Positions 13,572 to 20,929 of a stretch of DNA of 40,769 nt are shown piece by piece; the stretch's first letter is position 1, and the number at the start of each line of letters is the position of its first letter. A model generated the notes under the pieces. The model made no database searches and had not been told where the DNA came from. It worked only from the letters and a program-made list of their open reading frames with translations. The stretch is from Acetobacter cibinongensis (lineage in GTDB: Bacteria; Pseudomonadota; Alphaproteobacteria; Acetobacterales; Acetobacteraceae), in assembly GCF_000963925.1 (NCBI RefSeq), contig NZ_BAMV01000044.1:1-40769 (forward strand). Direction: 5' to 3'. A program made the position numbers and the translations under genes.

Positions 13572-13804
13572 AAGTGCGCACTTTGAGCGCAAGGGGAGGG
13601 GCTATTGGCCAGAAAAACCGCTATCAACTGGGCAGCGGTCGAGACGGACTTTCGCGCTGGACGTCAATCAAACCGCCAGCTTTCGGAAAGATATGGTGTC
13701 TCTGAAAGTGCCATCCGCAAGCGCGCCAGTGCAGAGAAATGGGTGCGCGCCAAAGCGGGAAAAGTGCGCACTTCCACGCAAAGTGCGCACCATCCCGTGC
13801 GCAC
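13572..13804. repeat. Four GTGCGCAC palindromes, candidate terminase binding sites
   Basis: The 8-bp palindrome GTGCGCAC occurs at 13574-13581, 13764-13771, 13783-13790 and 13797-13804. The first two are extended to the 12-bp palindrome AAGTGCGCACTT. One copy is just before the small terminase gene and three are within its 5' third, where cosB or pac elements often lie. Confidence 0.6.
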
Positions 13805-14189
13805 CACCGCGCCATCCCCCGAAAAGCCCCGTTCCACCCCGACTGAACCTGTCGATCATTTCCTGAATGAGCGCATGAGCGCCCTGGCATCGCGCCTGCT
13901 CGGTGAGCTGGAAGATACGACAGCCCATCATGGGGAAATTGCTCAGGTCATTGAGTCTGAAACGGCAGATGACAATAGTGAGCGCCGCCGGAATGCCATG
14001 CTGAAAGCCATCAGCACCAAAGACCGTACAGAGACGCTGCGCACCCTGAAACAGATCCAGCAAATGGAGCAGGGCAAGACTGGCAAAAAAGGCGTGAAGG
14101 AAGAGCGGAAAGAGGCAGCTGAAAAGGCTGCATCAGGCCGCTTTGCTCGCATGTCCTCTCCCAAACTAGTTGTGAGTAATGGTAAGTGA
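13605..14189 (+). CDS. Terminase small subunit
   Basis: A 194-residue DNA-recognition subunit of the packaging motor. The N-terminus has a helix-turn-helix typical of small terminases (VETDFRAGRQSNRQLSERYGVSESAIRKRASAEKWVR). A Pro/Thr-rich linker and a helical oligomerisation domain follow. The TTG start at 13605 is supported by AGGGGAGGGG about five to ten bases upstream. It overlaps the large subunit gene by eleven bases. Its linker region is encoded by the GTGCGCAC repeats, so DNA may constrain protein there. Confidence 0.88.
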   Translation: MARKTAINWAAVETDFRAGRQSNRQLSERYGVSESAIRKRASAEKWVRAKAGKVRTSTQSAHHPVRTTAPSPEKPRSTPTEPVDHFLNERMSALASRLLGELEDTTAHHGEIAQVIESETADDNSERRRNAMLKAISTKDRTETLRTLKQIQQMEQGKTGKKGVKEERKEAAEKAASGRFARMSSPKLVVSNGK

Positions 14190-15975
14190 CACGCCAAAGG
14201 AGCCTGTAAGGGCTCGCCGTAAAGCTGCAGTCACCTCCAAAACCAGCAAAGCCGCGCCACGCAAGCGCACATCGACGGCCAAAACGGAGAAAACCGCTGG
14301 TCCGATATGGACCACAGCTTGCCCTGACTGGGAAAAACGCATCAAGGCCGGAGAGAGCCTTGTACCCTGCAAACCGCTGTTTCCTGCGGCGGCAGAGCAG
14401 GGCATGGCGGTGTTCAACGCGCTCAAAATCGTGGACGTGCTGCATGAGCCGACTATCGGGGAGTCCTGCGAGGACTGGCTGAAGGACTTTGCAGCGGCAA
14501 TTTTCGGCTCCTACGATCCGGATACCGGTACACGCCTGATTACAGAGTTCTTTCTGCTGGTCAGCAAGAAGAACACCAAATCGACCATCGCAGCCGGTGT
14601 GATGCTGACGGTGCTGATCCTGAACTGGCGGCAATCCGCTGAGTTCCTGATTCTGGCACCGACCAAGGAAGCAGCAGACAACGCCTTCAAGCCTGCCCGT
14701 GACATGATCCGGGCAGATCCTGAACTTGAAGCCCTGTTCCATGTGCAGGACTACACGCGCATCATCACGCATCGGGAGACCGGGGCGACGCTGAAGGTCG
14801 TGGCGGCTGACGGATCTTCCGTGGTCGGCAAAAAAGCCACCGGCATTCTGGTGGACGAGTTGTGGGAGTTCGGGAAGAAGCCCGCAGCGGAAAACATGCT
14901 GATGGAGGCCACAGGCGGCATCGCCTCGCGTCCGGAAGGGTTTGTAATCTACCTCAGCACGCAGGCGGACGAAGAGCCAGCAGGGGTATTTAAAAGCCGT
15001 CTGGATTATTCCCGCTCGGTGCGGGATGGGAAGATCATCGCGCCTAGGTTCTTGGCTGTGATCTATGAGTTTCCCCAGTTCGTTCTGGATGAACAGGGTC
15101 AGCACGATCCGGACAACTGGTACATGACCAACCCAAACCTAGGGGTGTCAGTTTCGGAAGAATTCCTGCGGGACAAATATGCGCAGGCCAAGGAGGCCGG
15201 TGAAGGCGTCCTGCGGGTCTGGATGGCCAAGCATCTGAATGTTCAAGTCGGCCTGTCCCTGCGGGAAAAAGCATGGGCCGGGGCCAAATACTGGGAACGG
15301 CGGGGCGATAAGGTTCTGACGCTGGAACTGTTGCTAGACTGCTCTGACCTGATCGTTTGCGGCATTGATGGCGGTGGACTGGATGACTTTCTCTCTCTGG
15401 CTGTCCTTGGCAGGTCTGAGGAAAGCGGAGACTGGCTGCACTGGCAGCGCAGTTGGGTCTTTCATGATGTGCTGAAGGACCGGAAGGAAGAGGCTCCGCG
15501 CTATCTGGACTTCGAGAAAGAAGGTGATCTCGTCATCCTTAAGGATATGCGGGAAGACAACCAGCAGTTGGCGGATGTGGTGAAAGAGATCGACCAGACA
15601 GGCAAGCTCTGCATGGTCGGTCTGGACCCGGCAGGCGTGGCGGAAATTGTCTTTGCCCTGCATGCCGCAGGCATTGAGCAGGAACGCATTTTCGGCATCA
15701 GTCAGGGCTGGAAAATGACCGGTGCCATCAAAACTCTGGAGCGCAAGCTGGCGGATGGCACGTTTTTTCATGGTGGGCGGCCCATCATGGCTTGGGCTGT
15801 TGGGAACGCAAAAGCGCAGGCCAAGGGCAACAATGTGGAAATTACCAAGCAACTGGCTGGCGGCAAGAAAATCGACCCGCTGATGGCTCTGTTTGACGCT
15901 GTGTCCTGCATGGCCCGCAACCCGGAGCCACCCAAGCGCAGCATTTATGATCGGGAGGAATTATGGGAGTCCTGA
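14179..15975 (+). CDS. terL: Terminase large subunit
   Basis: A 598-residue packaging ATPase and nuclease. A basic, low-complexity N-terminus (residues 1-40) precedes the ATPase domain: Walker A-like SKKNTKS around residue 127, DEAD-like Walker B ATGILVDELW around 220. The RNase H-like nuclease shows its acidic residues in CGIDGGGLDDF around 393 and in GLDPAG around 479. Length and motifs fit the Terminase_1/HK97 class, consistent with a cos packaging phage. Confidence 0.95.
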   Translation: MVSDTPKEPVRARRKAAVTSKTSKAAPRKRTSTAKTEKTAGPIWTTACPDWEKRIKAGESLVPCKPLFPAAAEQGMAVFNALKIVDVLHEPTIGESCEDWLKDFAAAIFGSYDPDTGTRLITEFFLLVSKKNTKSTIAAGVMLTVLILNWRQSAEFLILAPTKEAADNAFKPARDMIRADPELEALFHVQDYTRIITHRETGATLKVVAADGSSVVGKKATGILVDELWEFGKKPAAENMLMEATGGIASRPEGFVIYLSTQADEEPAGVFKSRLDYSRSVRDGKIIAPRFLAVIYEFPQFVLDEQGQHDPDNWYMTNPNLGVSVSEEFLRDKYAQAKEAGEGVLRVWMAKHLNVQVGLSLREKAWAGAKYWERRGDKVLTLELLLDCSDLIVCGIDGGGLDDFLSLAVLGRSEESGDWLHWQRSWVFHDVLKDRKEEAPRYLDFEKEGDLVILKDMREDNQQLADVVKEIDQTGKLCMVGLDPAGVAEIVFALHAAGIEQERIFGISQGWKMTGAIKTLERKLADGTFFHGGRPIMAWAVGNAKAQAKGNNVEITKQLAGGKKIDPLMALFDAVSCMARNPEPPKRSIYDREELWES

Positions 15976-17267
15976 ACAGGCTGTTTGGCAGCACGCAGGC
16001 CCCGCGCACGGAACGCATAGAGCCGAGGTTTGAGGCTTCTGGAAATCTGGAAAACCCCACGACACCGCTGAGCGAGATCAACAGCCTTTCGGAATTTCTC
16101 GCTCAGGGGCAGGATCATCAGGACTGGGCGCCGCGTGTGACAGAGCAGACGGCAATGGCCTGCTCAGCCGTCTATCGGTGCGTGACGCTTGCAGCCGGGG
16201 TAATTGCAGGCTTGCCGCTGAAAATCTGGAAGCGGGAGAAAGACGGGCAGCGGGTGGAACAGCCAAACCACCGGTTGGCTCCCTTGCTAAACGTCATTCC
16301 CTATCAGGGCCGGTCTCTGACGGCTTTTGCGTGGCGGGAGCTGTGGGGCATAAATGTCCTGCTGTCCGGAAACCATTTCAGCGCCATCCGGTATGACGGC
16401 GCGGGCAGGGTGGTCGGGTTTGAGTGCTTCCAGCCATGGCAGGTGCAGGTGGTGCGGGTGCCCAGCATCCGGGGCGTGAATTTTTACGTCTGCACCCATC
16501 TGGACGGCACAACCGAGACCTTCACGCAAGACGAGATGCTGCACATTCCCGGTCCCGGCTTTGACGGAATCAAGGGTTTGTCGCGCATTCAGGCGTTTGC
16601 GCGGGGCTCCATCGGTCTAGCGCGCACTATGGAAGAGCGCACCGGCCGCATGCACCAGAATGCGGCCCTCCCCAGCGGGGTGATGCAGGTGCCGGACAAA
16701 ATGAGCGACCCCGCCTTTCGCCGTATGCAGGCGCAGCTCAGGCAGAATTATGCGGGTGTCAGCAACTGGGGCCGCACCATTATTGTGGACGAAGGAGCGA
16801 AATATACCCCGTTCCAGCTTAGCCCGCAGGATCTGCAAACCATTGAGGCGCGCGGGTATCAGGTGGCGGATATTTCCCGCTTTTTCGGCACCCCGCTCCA
16901 TCTTCTGAACCAGACGGAGAAAACAACATCATGGGGCACGGGCCTTTCAGAAAACACGCTGGCCTATCTGATTTTTACGTTGGATGCAGACCTGAAACGG
17001 ACTGAGGCGGAACTGAATGCAAAGCTGTTTGCCGGGTCTGCCTGCTATGCGGAGTTTGACCGCGAAGGCCTGCTGTCCATGGACCCGCTGAAGGCAGCAC
17101 AGGTTACGGCGCAGGAAATCAGCAGCGGCCAGATTACCATTAACGAGGGCCGGGCCAAGCGCAGCCGGCCGCCGGTTCAGGGGGGCGATACTGTGCTGGT
17201 CAACAGTACCAACGTTCCGCTGGAGCAGCAGGCGGTTAAGCGACCAGAGGCAACACCAAACGACTGA
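15963..17267 (+). CDS. HK97-type portal protein
   Basis: A 434-residue portal protein, the dodecameric ring through which DNA enters the head. Recognisable features are VYRCVTLAAGVIAGLPLKIWKRE near residue 60, the LLNVIPY...FAWRELWGINVLLSGNHF segment, GLSRIQAFARGSIGLA and the C-terminal FFGTPLHLLNQTEKTTSWGTGLSE. It starts inside the terminase gene (13-base overlap) and is followed by a strong terminator and then by module 2, instead of the usual protease gene. Confidence 0.95.
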   Translation: MGVLNRLFGSTQAPRTERIEPRFEASGNLENPTTPLSEINSLSEFLAQGQDHQDWAPRVTEQTAMACSAVYRCVTLAAGVIAGLPLKIWKREKDGQRVEQPNHRLAPLLNVIPYQGRSLTAFAWRELWGINVLLSGNHFSAIRYDGAGRVVGFECFQPWQVQVVRVPSIRGVNFYVCTHLDGTTETFTQDEMLHIPGPGFDGIKGLSRIQAFARGSIGLARTMEERTGRMHQNAALPSGVMQVPDKMSDPAFRRMQAQLRQNYAGVSNWGRTIIVDEGAKYTPFQLSPQDLQTIEARGYQVADISRFFGTPLHLLNQTEKTTSWGTGLSENTLAYLIFTLDADLKRTEAELNAKLFAGSACYAEFDREGLLSMDPLKAAQVTAQEISSGQITINEGRAKRSRPPVQGGDTVLVNSTNVPLEQQAVKRPEATPND

Positions 17268-17274
17268 AAACGAC

Positions 17275-17315
17275 GAAGCCCCCGGCTGTGGAAGCAGCGT
17301 GGGGGCTTCTTTTAT
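17275..17315 (+). terminator. Intrinsic terminator after the portal gene
   Basis: GAAGCCCCC (17275-17283) pairs with GGGGGCTTC (17301-17309), followed by TTTTATT. A strong terminator inside a late operon, exactly at the upstream edge of module 2, is notable. Confidence 0.85.
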
Positions 17316-17336
17316 TCACCCCTGAAAAGAGCAGGA

Positions 17337-17534
17337 ATGAACGTGGCAGAAAGTAGCAGGGACACGATGCGCCTGTACAGTAAAAACTTTGGAATCAGCT
17401 TGGTAAGTCAATTCTCGAAATGGGAAAGATTTTGTTTAGGAGTAGCCGTTTTACTCGTGGCCGTGGCTGTGCTGATTGGCGTAGCCACCCCGCTTATTGC
17501 GTGTTTGTGCCATTATGGACTTATCAGCCGGTGA
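17337..17534 (+). CDS. Small single-pass membrane protein
   Basis: A 65-residue product, ATG preceded by AGCAGGA. One long hydrophobic helix (residues 32-58, FCLGVAVLLVAVAVLIGVATPLIACLC) ends in a short polar tail. No family recognised. It lies between the portal terminator and the HEPN-like cargo gene and is convergent with it. It could be part of the cargo of module 2 or a small late protein. Confidence 0.55.
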   Translation: MNVAESSRDTMRLYSKNFGISLVSQFSKWERFCLGVAVLLVAVAVLIGVATPLIACLCHYGLISR

Positions 17535-17548
17535 GATTTTTATCTCAT

Positions 17549-18355
17549 TTATGCGATCGTTTTTAAGACCTTATCGGTTCCATCAATAAGGTCCGTGACT
17601 TGCTCAGCTGTAGGTTCTTTTTGCTTGTTATGGTCGCAGAGGTTTCTGTAATCGCCCAACAAGGTAATGTGACGCCACTGCGGGACTTCAATGATAGCAT
17701 TCTCCTTGAGCAAGTTGTTCAGATCTGAGATTCCCGGATGTTTCTTTACAATTTTAATTTTATGATCCTCGCAAACCTGCCGAAGGTGCTTTTCTAAAAC
17801 AACACCAGTAATAGCACCTGCTGCGCGGAAAAACTTATTCTTCAATAACTCACGAGCAGCATCAAGTTCGCTATCAAACAAATCAGCTTGAACAATTTGT
17901 TTGATCTCGAAAAGTGAGCTTTTAAAACGTCTTTTCGCTGCAACCAGGATTGCTATTTGTTGCCGAAAATGAGGAACGGCAGCTTTAGAATCAACTACTA
18001 TTTCTCCAAGTCCATTTTTAATAATTGCGCCTTTAAGAGCATCGGATATTCGATAAGACGTAAAAGATAGTGATTTTCTTCCTTGCGGAATTTCAAAATG
18101 ACTTTTAAAATCTTGAAAACGATCGGGGAGAAGTTGCTTTACCACAGCCAATGCTTCCGAGTACCACGACTCATAAGCAACATCGAACCATGGAAGATCA
18201 TGAAAGAATTTTGCGGTCCGATCGTCAGGTATTTCAAAAATTTCTATTGTTTTTTCTTTTCCATAGGCTTTGAAAAACAAAGCCTTTCGCAAATCCTCTC
18301 CTTCATCAACAAGTATTTCCAAATCGGTTTCAAATTTTTTCATATTAAGAGACAT
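17549..18355 (-). CDS. HEPN-like protein, AT-rich cargo of module 2
   Basis: A 268-residue protein. The C-terminal 110 residues form a helical domain (FFRAAGAITGVVLEKHLRQVCEDHKIKIVKKHPGISDLNNLL...DYRNLCDH) with the Rx4H motif R-N-L-C-D-H near residues 237-242, the catalytic signature of many HEPN RNases in toxin and abortive-infection systems. The N-terminal 150 residues are not recognised. The start has AAGGTG nine bases upstream. AT-rich, unlike the flanking head genes, and 52 bases downstream of RHH gene 2 on the same strand. A defence role is inferred. Confidence 0.7.
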   Translation of the reverse strand: MSLNMKKFETDLEILVDEGEDLRKALFFKAYGKEKTIEIFEIPDDRTAKFFHDLPWFDVAYESWYSEALAVVKQLLPDRFQDFKSHFEIPQGRKSLSFTSYRISDALKGAIIKNGLGEIVVDSKAAVPHFRQQIAILVAAKRRFKSSLFEIKQIVQADLFDSELDAARELLKNKFFRAAGAITGVVLEKHLRQVCEDHKIKIVKKHPGISDLNNLLKENAIIEVPQWRHITLLGDYRNLCDHNKQKEPTAEQVTDLIDGTDKVLKTIA

Positions 18356-18407
18356 AATTAAAACACCTTATTTACAAGAATGGGAACGTAAATATTTTTC
18401 CCGGAAA

Positions 18408-18602
18408 TCAATTGCATTCTACATCAAGTCCCAACTGAATAAGACGGCGAACAGCTTCTGAACGCGAGACACTATAGCGTTCAGCCCATTCTTCGACAGC
18501 CACGATCATTTCAGCAGGAACTCGACCTGCCAGCATCGGGTCTTTACCCGTTGCCGGTCGACCTCTTTTTTTAGGTATAGCCTTTTTTATTGACGCGCTC
18601 AT
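18408..18602 (-). CDS. Ribbon-helix-helix repressor, module 2
   Basis: A 64-residue RHH protein beginning MSASIKKAIPKKRGRPATGK. The basic arm KKRGRPATG is shared with module 1; the RHH core follows (LAGRVPAEMIVAVEEWAERYSVSRSEAVRRLIQLGLDVEC). It is divergent from the exported-protein/antirepressor genes and its start lies inside a 14-bp inverted-repeat operator that differs in sequence from that of module 1. The cargo gene follows on the same strand, so it may share this promoter. Confidence 0.85.
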   Translation of the reverse strand: MSASIKKAIPKKRGRPATGKDPMLAGRVPAEMIVAVEEWAERYSVSRSEAVRRLIQLGLDVECN

Positions 18603-18624
18603 ATTATGGGTATACCTAAAAAAA
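18566..18624. promoter_or_regulatory. Operator of RHH repressor 2, 14-bp inverted repeat
   Basis: TTTTTTTAGGTATA (18566-18579) and TATACCTAAAAAAA (18611-18624) are perfect inverted arms around the RHH start codon. Each arm lies in a GGTATA(C)C dyad, with centres about 35 bp apart. Same layout as module 1 but different recognition bases. Confidence 0.8.
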
Positions 18625-18628
18625 CAGA

Positions 18629-18656
18629 CCGAAGCAAGGTAGCAGCCTCGCTTCGG
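18629..18656 (+). promoter_or_regulatory. Leader hairpin of operon 2
   Basis: CCGAAGC (18629-18635) pairs with GCTTCGG (18650-18656); after one mismatch AGG pairs with CCT, leaving a six-base loop. It lies about 28 bases before the exported-protein ATG, matching the placement in modules 1 and 3 with a different sequence. Confidence 0.65.
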
Positions 18657-18684
18657 CCCTAACCATAAGCCGGGAGATCACCCC

Positions 18685-19128
18685 ATGCCTAAGGCTAATG
18701 CCTTATCTAGCACACATCGGCGCACTTTGTTTACTAGTGCAATAGCCGCTTCAATTTTTTCTATGGCCTTCACCAGCAGCGCGCAAACCGCAGCAAATAA
18801 GGATTCAAAGATCCTCTTCTTATGCGAGCAATATTGGTATTTGGATAAGGCGTTGTTTTCTGCCGAATGGGAGCAAAGCGGAGAAACCGCAGCACAAGAG
18901 TCAATAATAGAACAGAAGATTAACGATATTGCTAACAACAGATACGCCGTTATTGATCAGATAACTGCATGCGCGGCATCAACAATGGCTGGGTTTCAGG
19001 CCAAGGCCAAAGTTATAAAAAGCATTCTACCCGGTTCTGTTGATGCATTTAATCTTACGAATGACAGTGAAGAAATCCGGCTTGTCATGTCCCTGATGAA
19101 TGATCTGGCAAAGGGGTGCACAGTATGA
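18685..19128 (+). CDS. Small protein with twin-arginine-type signal, module 2
   Basis: A 147-residue homologue of 8485-8916 and 39687-40121. The N-terminus MPKANALSSTHRRTLFTSAI has RR followed by a hydrophobic stretch (AIAASIFSMAFTSSA) and a likely cleavage site after SSA. The mature part has two Cys (LFLCEQYW and ITACAAST) and ends in the conserved 'E..LVMSLMNDLAKG' pattern. It is the most divergent of the three. Ribosome binding site GGGAGA; stop overlaps the antirepressor start (ATGA). Function unknown. Confidence 0.8.
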   Translation: MPKANALSSTHRRTLFTSAIAASIFSMAFTSSAQTAANKDSKILFLCEQYWYLDKALFSAEWEQSGETAAQESIIEQKINDIANNRYAVIDQITACAASTMAGFQAKAKVIKSILPGSVDAFNLTNDSEEIRLVMSLMNDLAKGCTV

Positions 19129-19871
19129 CCGAAAACCTTATTCCCTTCAGCTTTGAAGGAACCGAAGTACGGGTTCTTGATCGGGACGGGATTCCTCACT
19201 GGATTCTGTCTGATGTGTGCAAGGTATTGGAAATTGCCAACGCTCCACATGCAGCAAACCGGCTTGATGATGATGAAAAGGCGACTATCGTTAATAGCGA
19301 TAGTCACGCCGGTAGCGGCGCTCAATCCTATACCATCATCAATGAATCTGGCCTCTGGTCTCTCGTACTCACCAGCCGTAAGCCAGCGGCCAAGCGGTTC
19401 AAGAAGTGGATTACGTCAGAGGTCATTCCCTCCATCCGCCAAACAGGCGGATACATGGCAGCCACGCCCGAAGAAACGCCAGAAGAACTAGCACTGAGGG
19501 CCATGACCATCCTGCAAGCCACGGTGGAGCGGCAAAAACTGCAACTGGCCGAGGTATTGCCGAAAGTAGAGGCTCTGGAAAAAATAACCGGAGCGGAAGG
19601 TTCTTACGCCCCAACGGATGCCGCCAAAACGCTTGGCATTCGGCCCACTGTTTTGTTCAAATACCTTCGTGGGGAGGCCCGCTGGCTGTATCGTCGGCCC
19701 GGCATGTCTGAGGATATTGCTTATCAGGAAAAACTTCAGCGGGGCCTTATGGAGCACAAAATAACAATAGTGCAGCGTTCGGATGGGTCGGAAAAAACAA
19801 TCACCCGGGCACGCATCACACCCAAGGGCCTGTGCGCTCTGGCCCAGATTTTTAACGAACCGGCTGCATGA
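19125..19871 (+). CDS. BRO-N / KilAC antirepressor, module 2
   Basis: A 248-residue protein. Residues 1-108 are BRO-N (IPFSFEGTEVRVLDRDGIPHWILSDVCKVLEIAN...IINESGLWSLVLTSRKPAAKRFKKWITSEVIPSIRQTGGY). A helical linker leads to a KilAC/ANT-type C-terminus (APTDAAKTLGIRPTVLFKYLRGEARWLYRRPG...ITPKGLCALAQIF). Modules 1 and 3 have another C-terminus, so this is a different antirepressor type in the same scaffold. The ATG at 19125 is chosen for its ATGA overlap with the upstream gene; a GTG at 19116 is in frame. Confidence 0.92.
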   Translation: MTENLIPFSFEGTEVRVLDRDGIPHWILSDVCKVLEIANAPHAANRLDDDEKATIVNSDSHAGSGAQSYTIINESGLWSLVLTSRKPAAKRFKKWITSEVIPSIRQTGGYMAATPEETPEELALRAMTILQATVERQKLQLAEVLPKVEALEKITGAEGSYAPTDAAKTLGIRPTVLFKYLRGEARWLYRRPGMSEDIAYQEKLQRGLMEHKITIVQRSDGSEKTITRARITPKGLCALAQIFNEPAA

Positions 19872-20071
19872 CCGTCCACCAGTTAGGCAGGGAATTCGTC
19901 CAGATATGGGAAGGACGGCTCCCAGAAACCGGAGAAGTTCGGTGGCTCCTCGATTGGCACATGGCATCCGGCGGCGTGATCACGATGTCTGACCGCGCAA
20001 CCGAGGCAGAAATTGAGGCAGACGCCAAAGAGTTCGGCCTTCCTATCGTCAGGAAGCAGCCGGACTACTAA
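19868..20071 (+). CDS. Small acidic protein co-translated with antirepressor 2
   Basis: A 67-residue product that begins in an ATGA overlap with the antirepressor stop. Sequence MTVHQLGREFVQIWEGRLPETGEVRWLLDWHMASGGVITM followed by an acidic helix. No family recognised. The tight coupling means it belongs to the antirepressor operon. Its loss of partner genes in module 1 suggests it is an optional component. Confidence 0.65.
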   Translation: MTVHQLGREFVQIWEGRLPETGEVRWLLDWHMASGGVITMSDRATEAEIEADAKEFGLPIVRKQPDY

Positions 20072-20089
20072 GCGGCGCAACGCGCCCTC

Positions 20090-20115
20090 CCGCACGGGGC
20101 ACAGGCTCCGTGCGG
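20090..20115 (+). other. 8-bp hairpin between module 2 and the protease gene
   Basis: CCGCACGG (20090-20097) and CCGTGCGG (20108-20115) enclose a ten-base loop. Only TTTC follows, so it is a weak terminator at best. It lies in the leader of the head protease gene and could modulate read-through from module 2 or translation of the protease. Confidence 0.45.
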
Positions 20116-20140
20116 TTTCAAACAACAAGGTCAACTTTGC

Positions 20141-20872
20141 ATGTATCGCTACAATGCACAGGGCGCACGGTTTTCCAGCCGTGCGCTTTTGGCGTTTGCC
20201 CAAACTGGGCTGGCGCAAACGCTGGAGGTGCGCCCACGGGCCGCCAGTCAGCCAGCGGAACTCCTGCTGTATGATGAAATTGGGCTTTGGGGTGTAACCG
20301 CCAAAGCCTTCACGCAGGCGCTGGCCACAGCCGGGCCGGGGCCGCTTACGCTCCGCATCAACAGCCCCGGCGGTGATGTGTTTGACGGCTTGGCCATGTT
20401 CTCGGCCCTTAAACAGCATGATGGGCCAGTGAACGTTGTTGTGGATGGGCTGGCGGCCTCGGCAGCCTCTTTCCTCGCGCTGGCAGGAAGCACCATCAGC
20501 ATGGCCCCAAATGCCTTCCTGATGATCCACAACGCATGGGGCGTGGTGGTTGGCAACAAGTCAGATATGGCAGACACAGCAGGCGTCCTGACCAAGATTG
20601 ATGGCCAGCTTGCCAGCCTTTACGCGGGTAAAACCGGGCAGGGGACGGATGTCATTGCCCAGATGATGGATGCCGAGACATGGTTTACCGCGCAGGAAGC
20701 CAAGGATGCCGGGTTTATAGACACCATCCTGCCTGCCAGCCAGAACAAGTCCGCCCCAACGCTGAAAGCTGGGGTTTTTGAGCACCAGCCAAAACCGCCC
20801 GCCCATACCCTTTCCATTCCGGACATTGCGGCCCGCCGCCGCACACTCCGACTGGCCGAAGCCGAAGGCTGA
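20141..20872 (+). CDS. ClpP-type prohead protease
   Basis: A 243-residue S14-like serine protease that processes the capsid scaffold. The catalytic Ser is in GLAASAASFLAL, the His in MIHNAWG, with LRINSPGGDVFDGLAMFSAL the standard oxyanion-side signature. A helical C-terminal extension of about 60 residues may act as scaffold. It precedes the major capsid gene as in HK97-like phages, but is cut off from the portal gene by module 2. Confidence 0.93.
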   Translation: MYRYNAQGARFSSRALLAFAQTGLAQTLEVRPRAASQPAELLLYDEIGLWGVTAKAFTQALATAGPGPLTLRINSPGGDVFDGLAMFSALKQHDGPVNVVVDGLAASAASFLALAGSTISMAPNAFLMIHNAWGVVVGNKSDMADTAGVLTKIDGQLASLYAGKTGQGTDVIAQMMDAETWFTAQEAKDAGFIDTILPASQNKSAPTLKAGVFEHQPKPPAHTLSIPDIAARRRTLRLAEAEG

Positions 20873-20929
20873 CGCCGCTTTCCATTCCCGGAAAGTACCC
20901 CCACTTTTTCCCTCACCGGAGACAATTTG

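Noticed and set aside
14011..15105. 364-codon minus-strand frame
   Set aside because: Antisense to terminase genes with clear motifs; Cys/Arg/His-rich composition.
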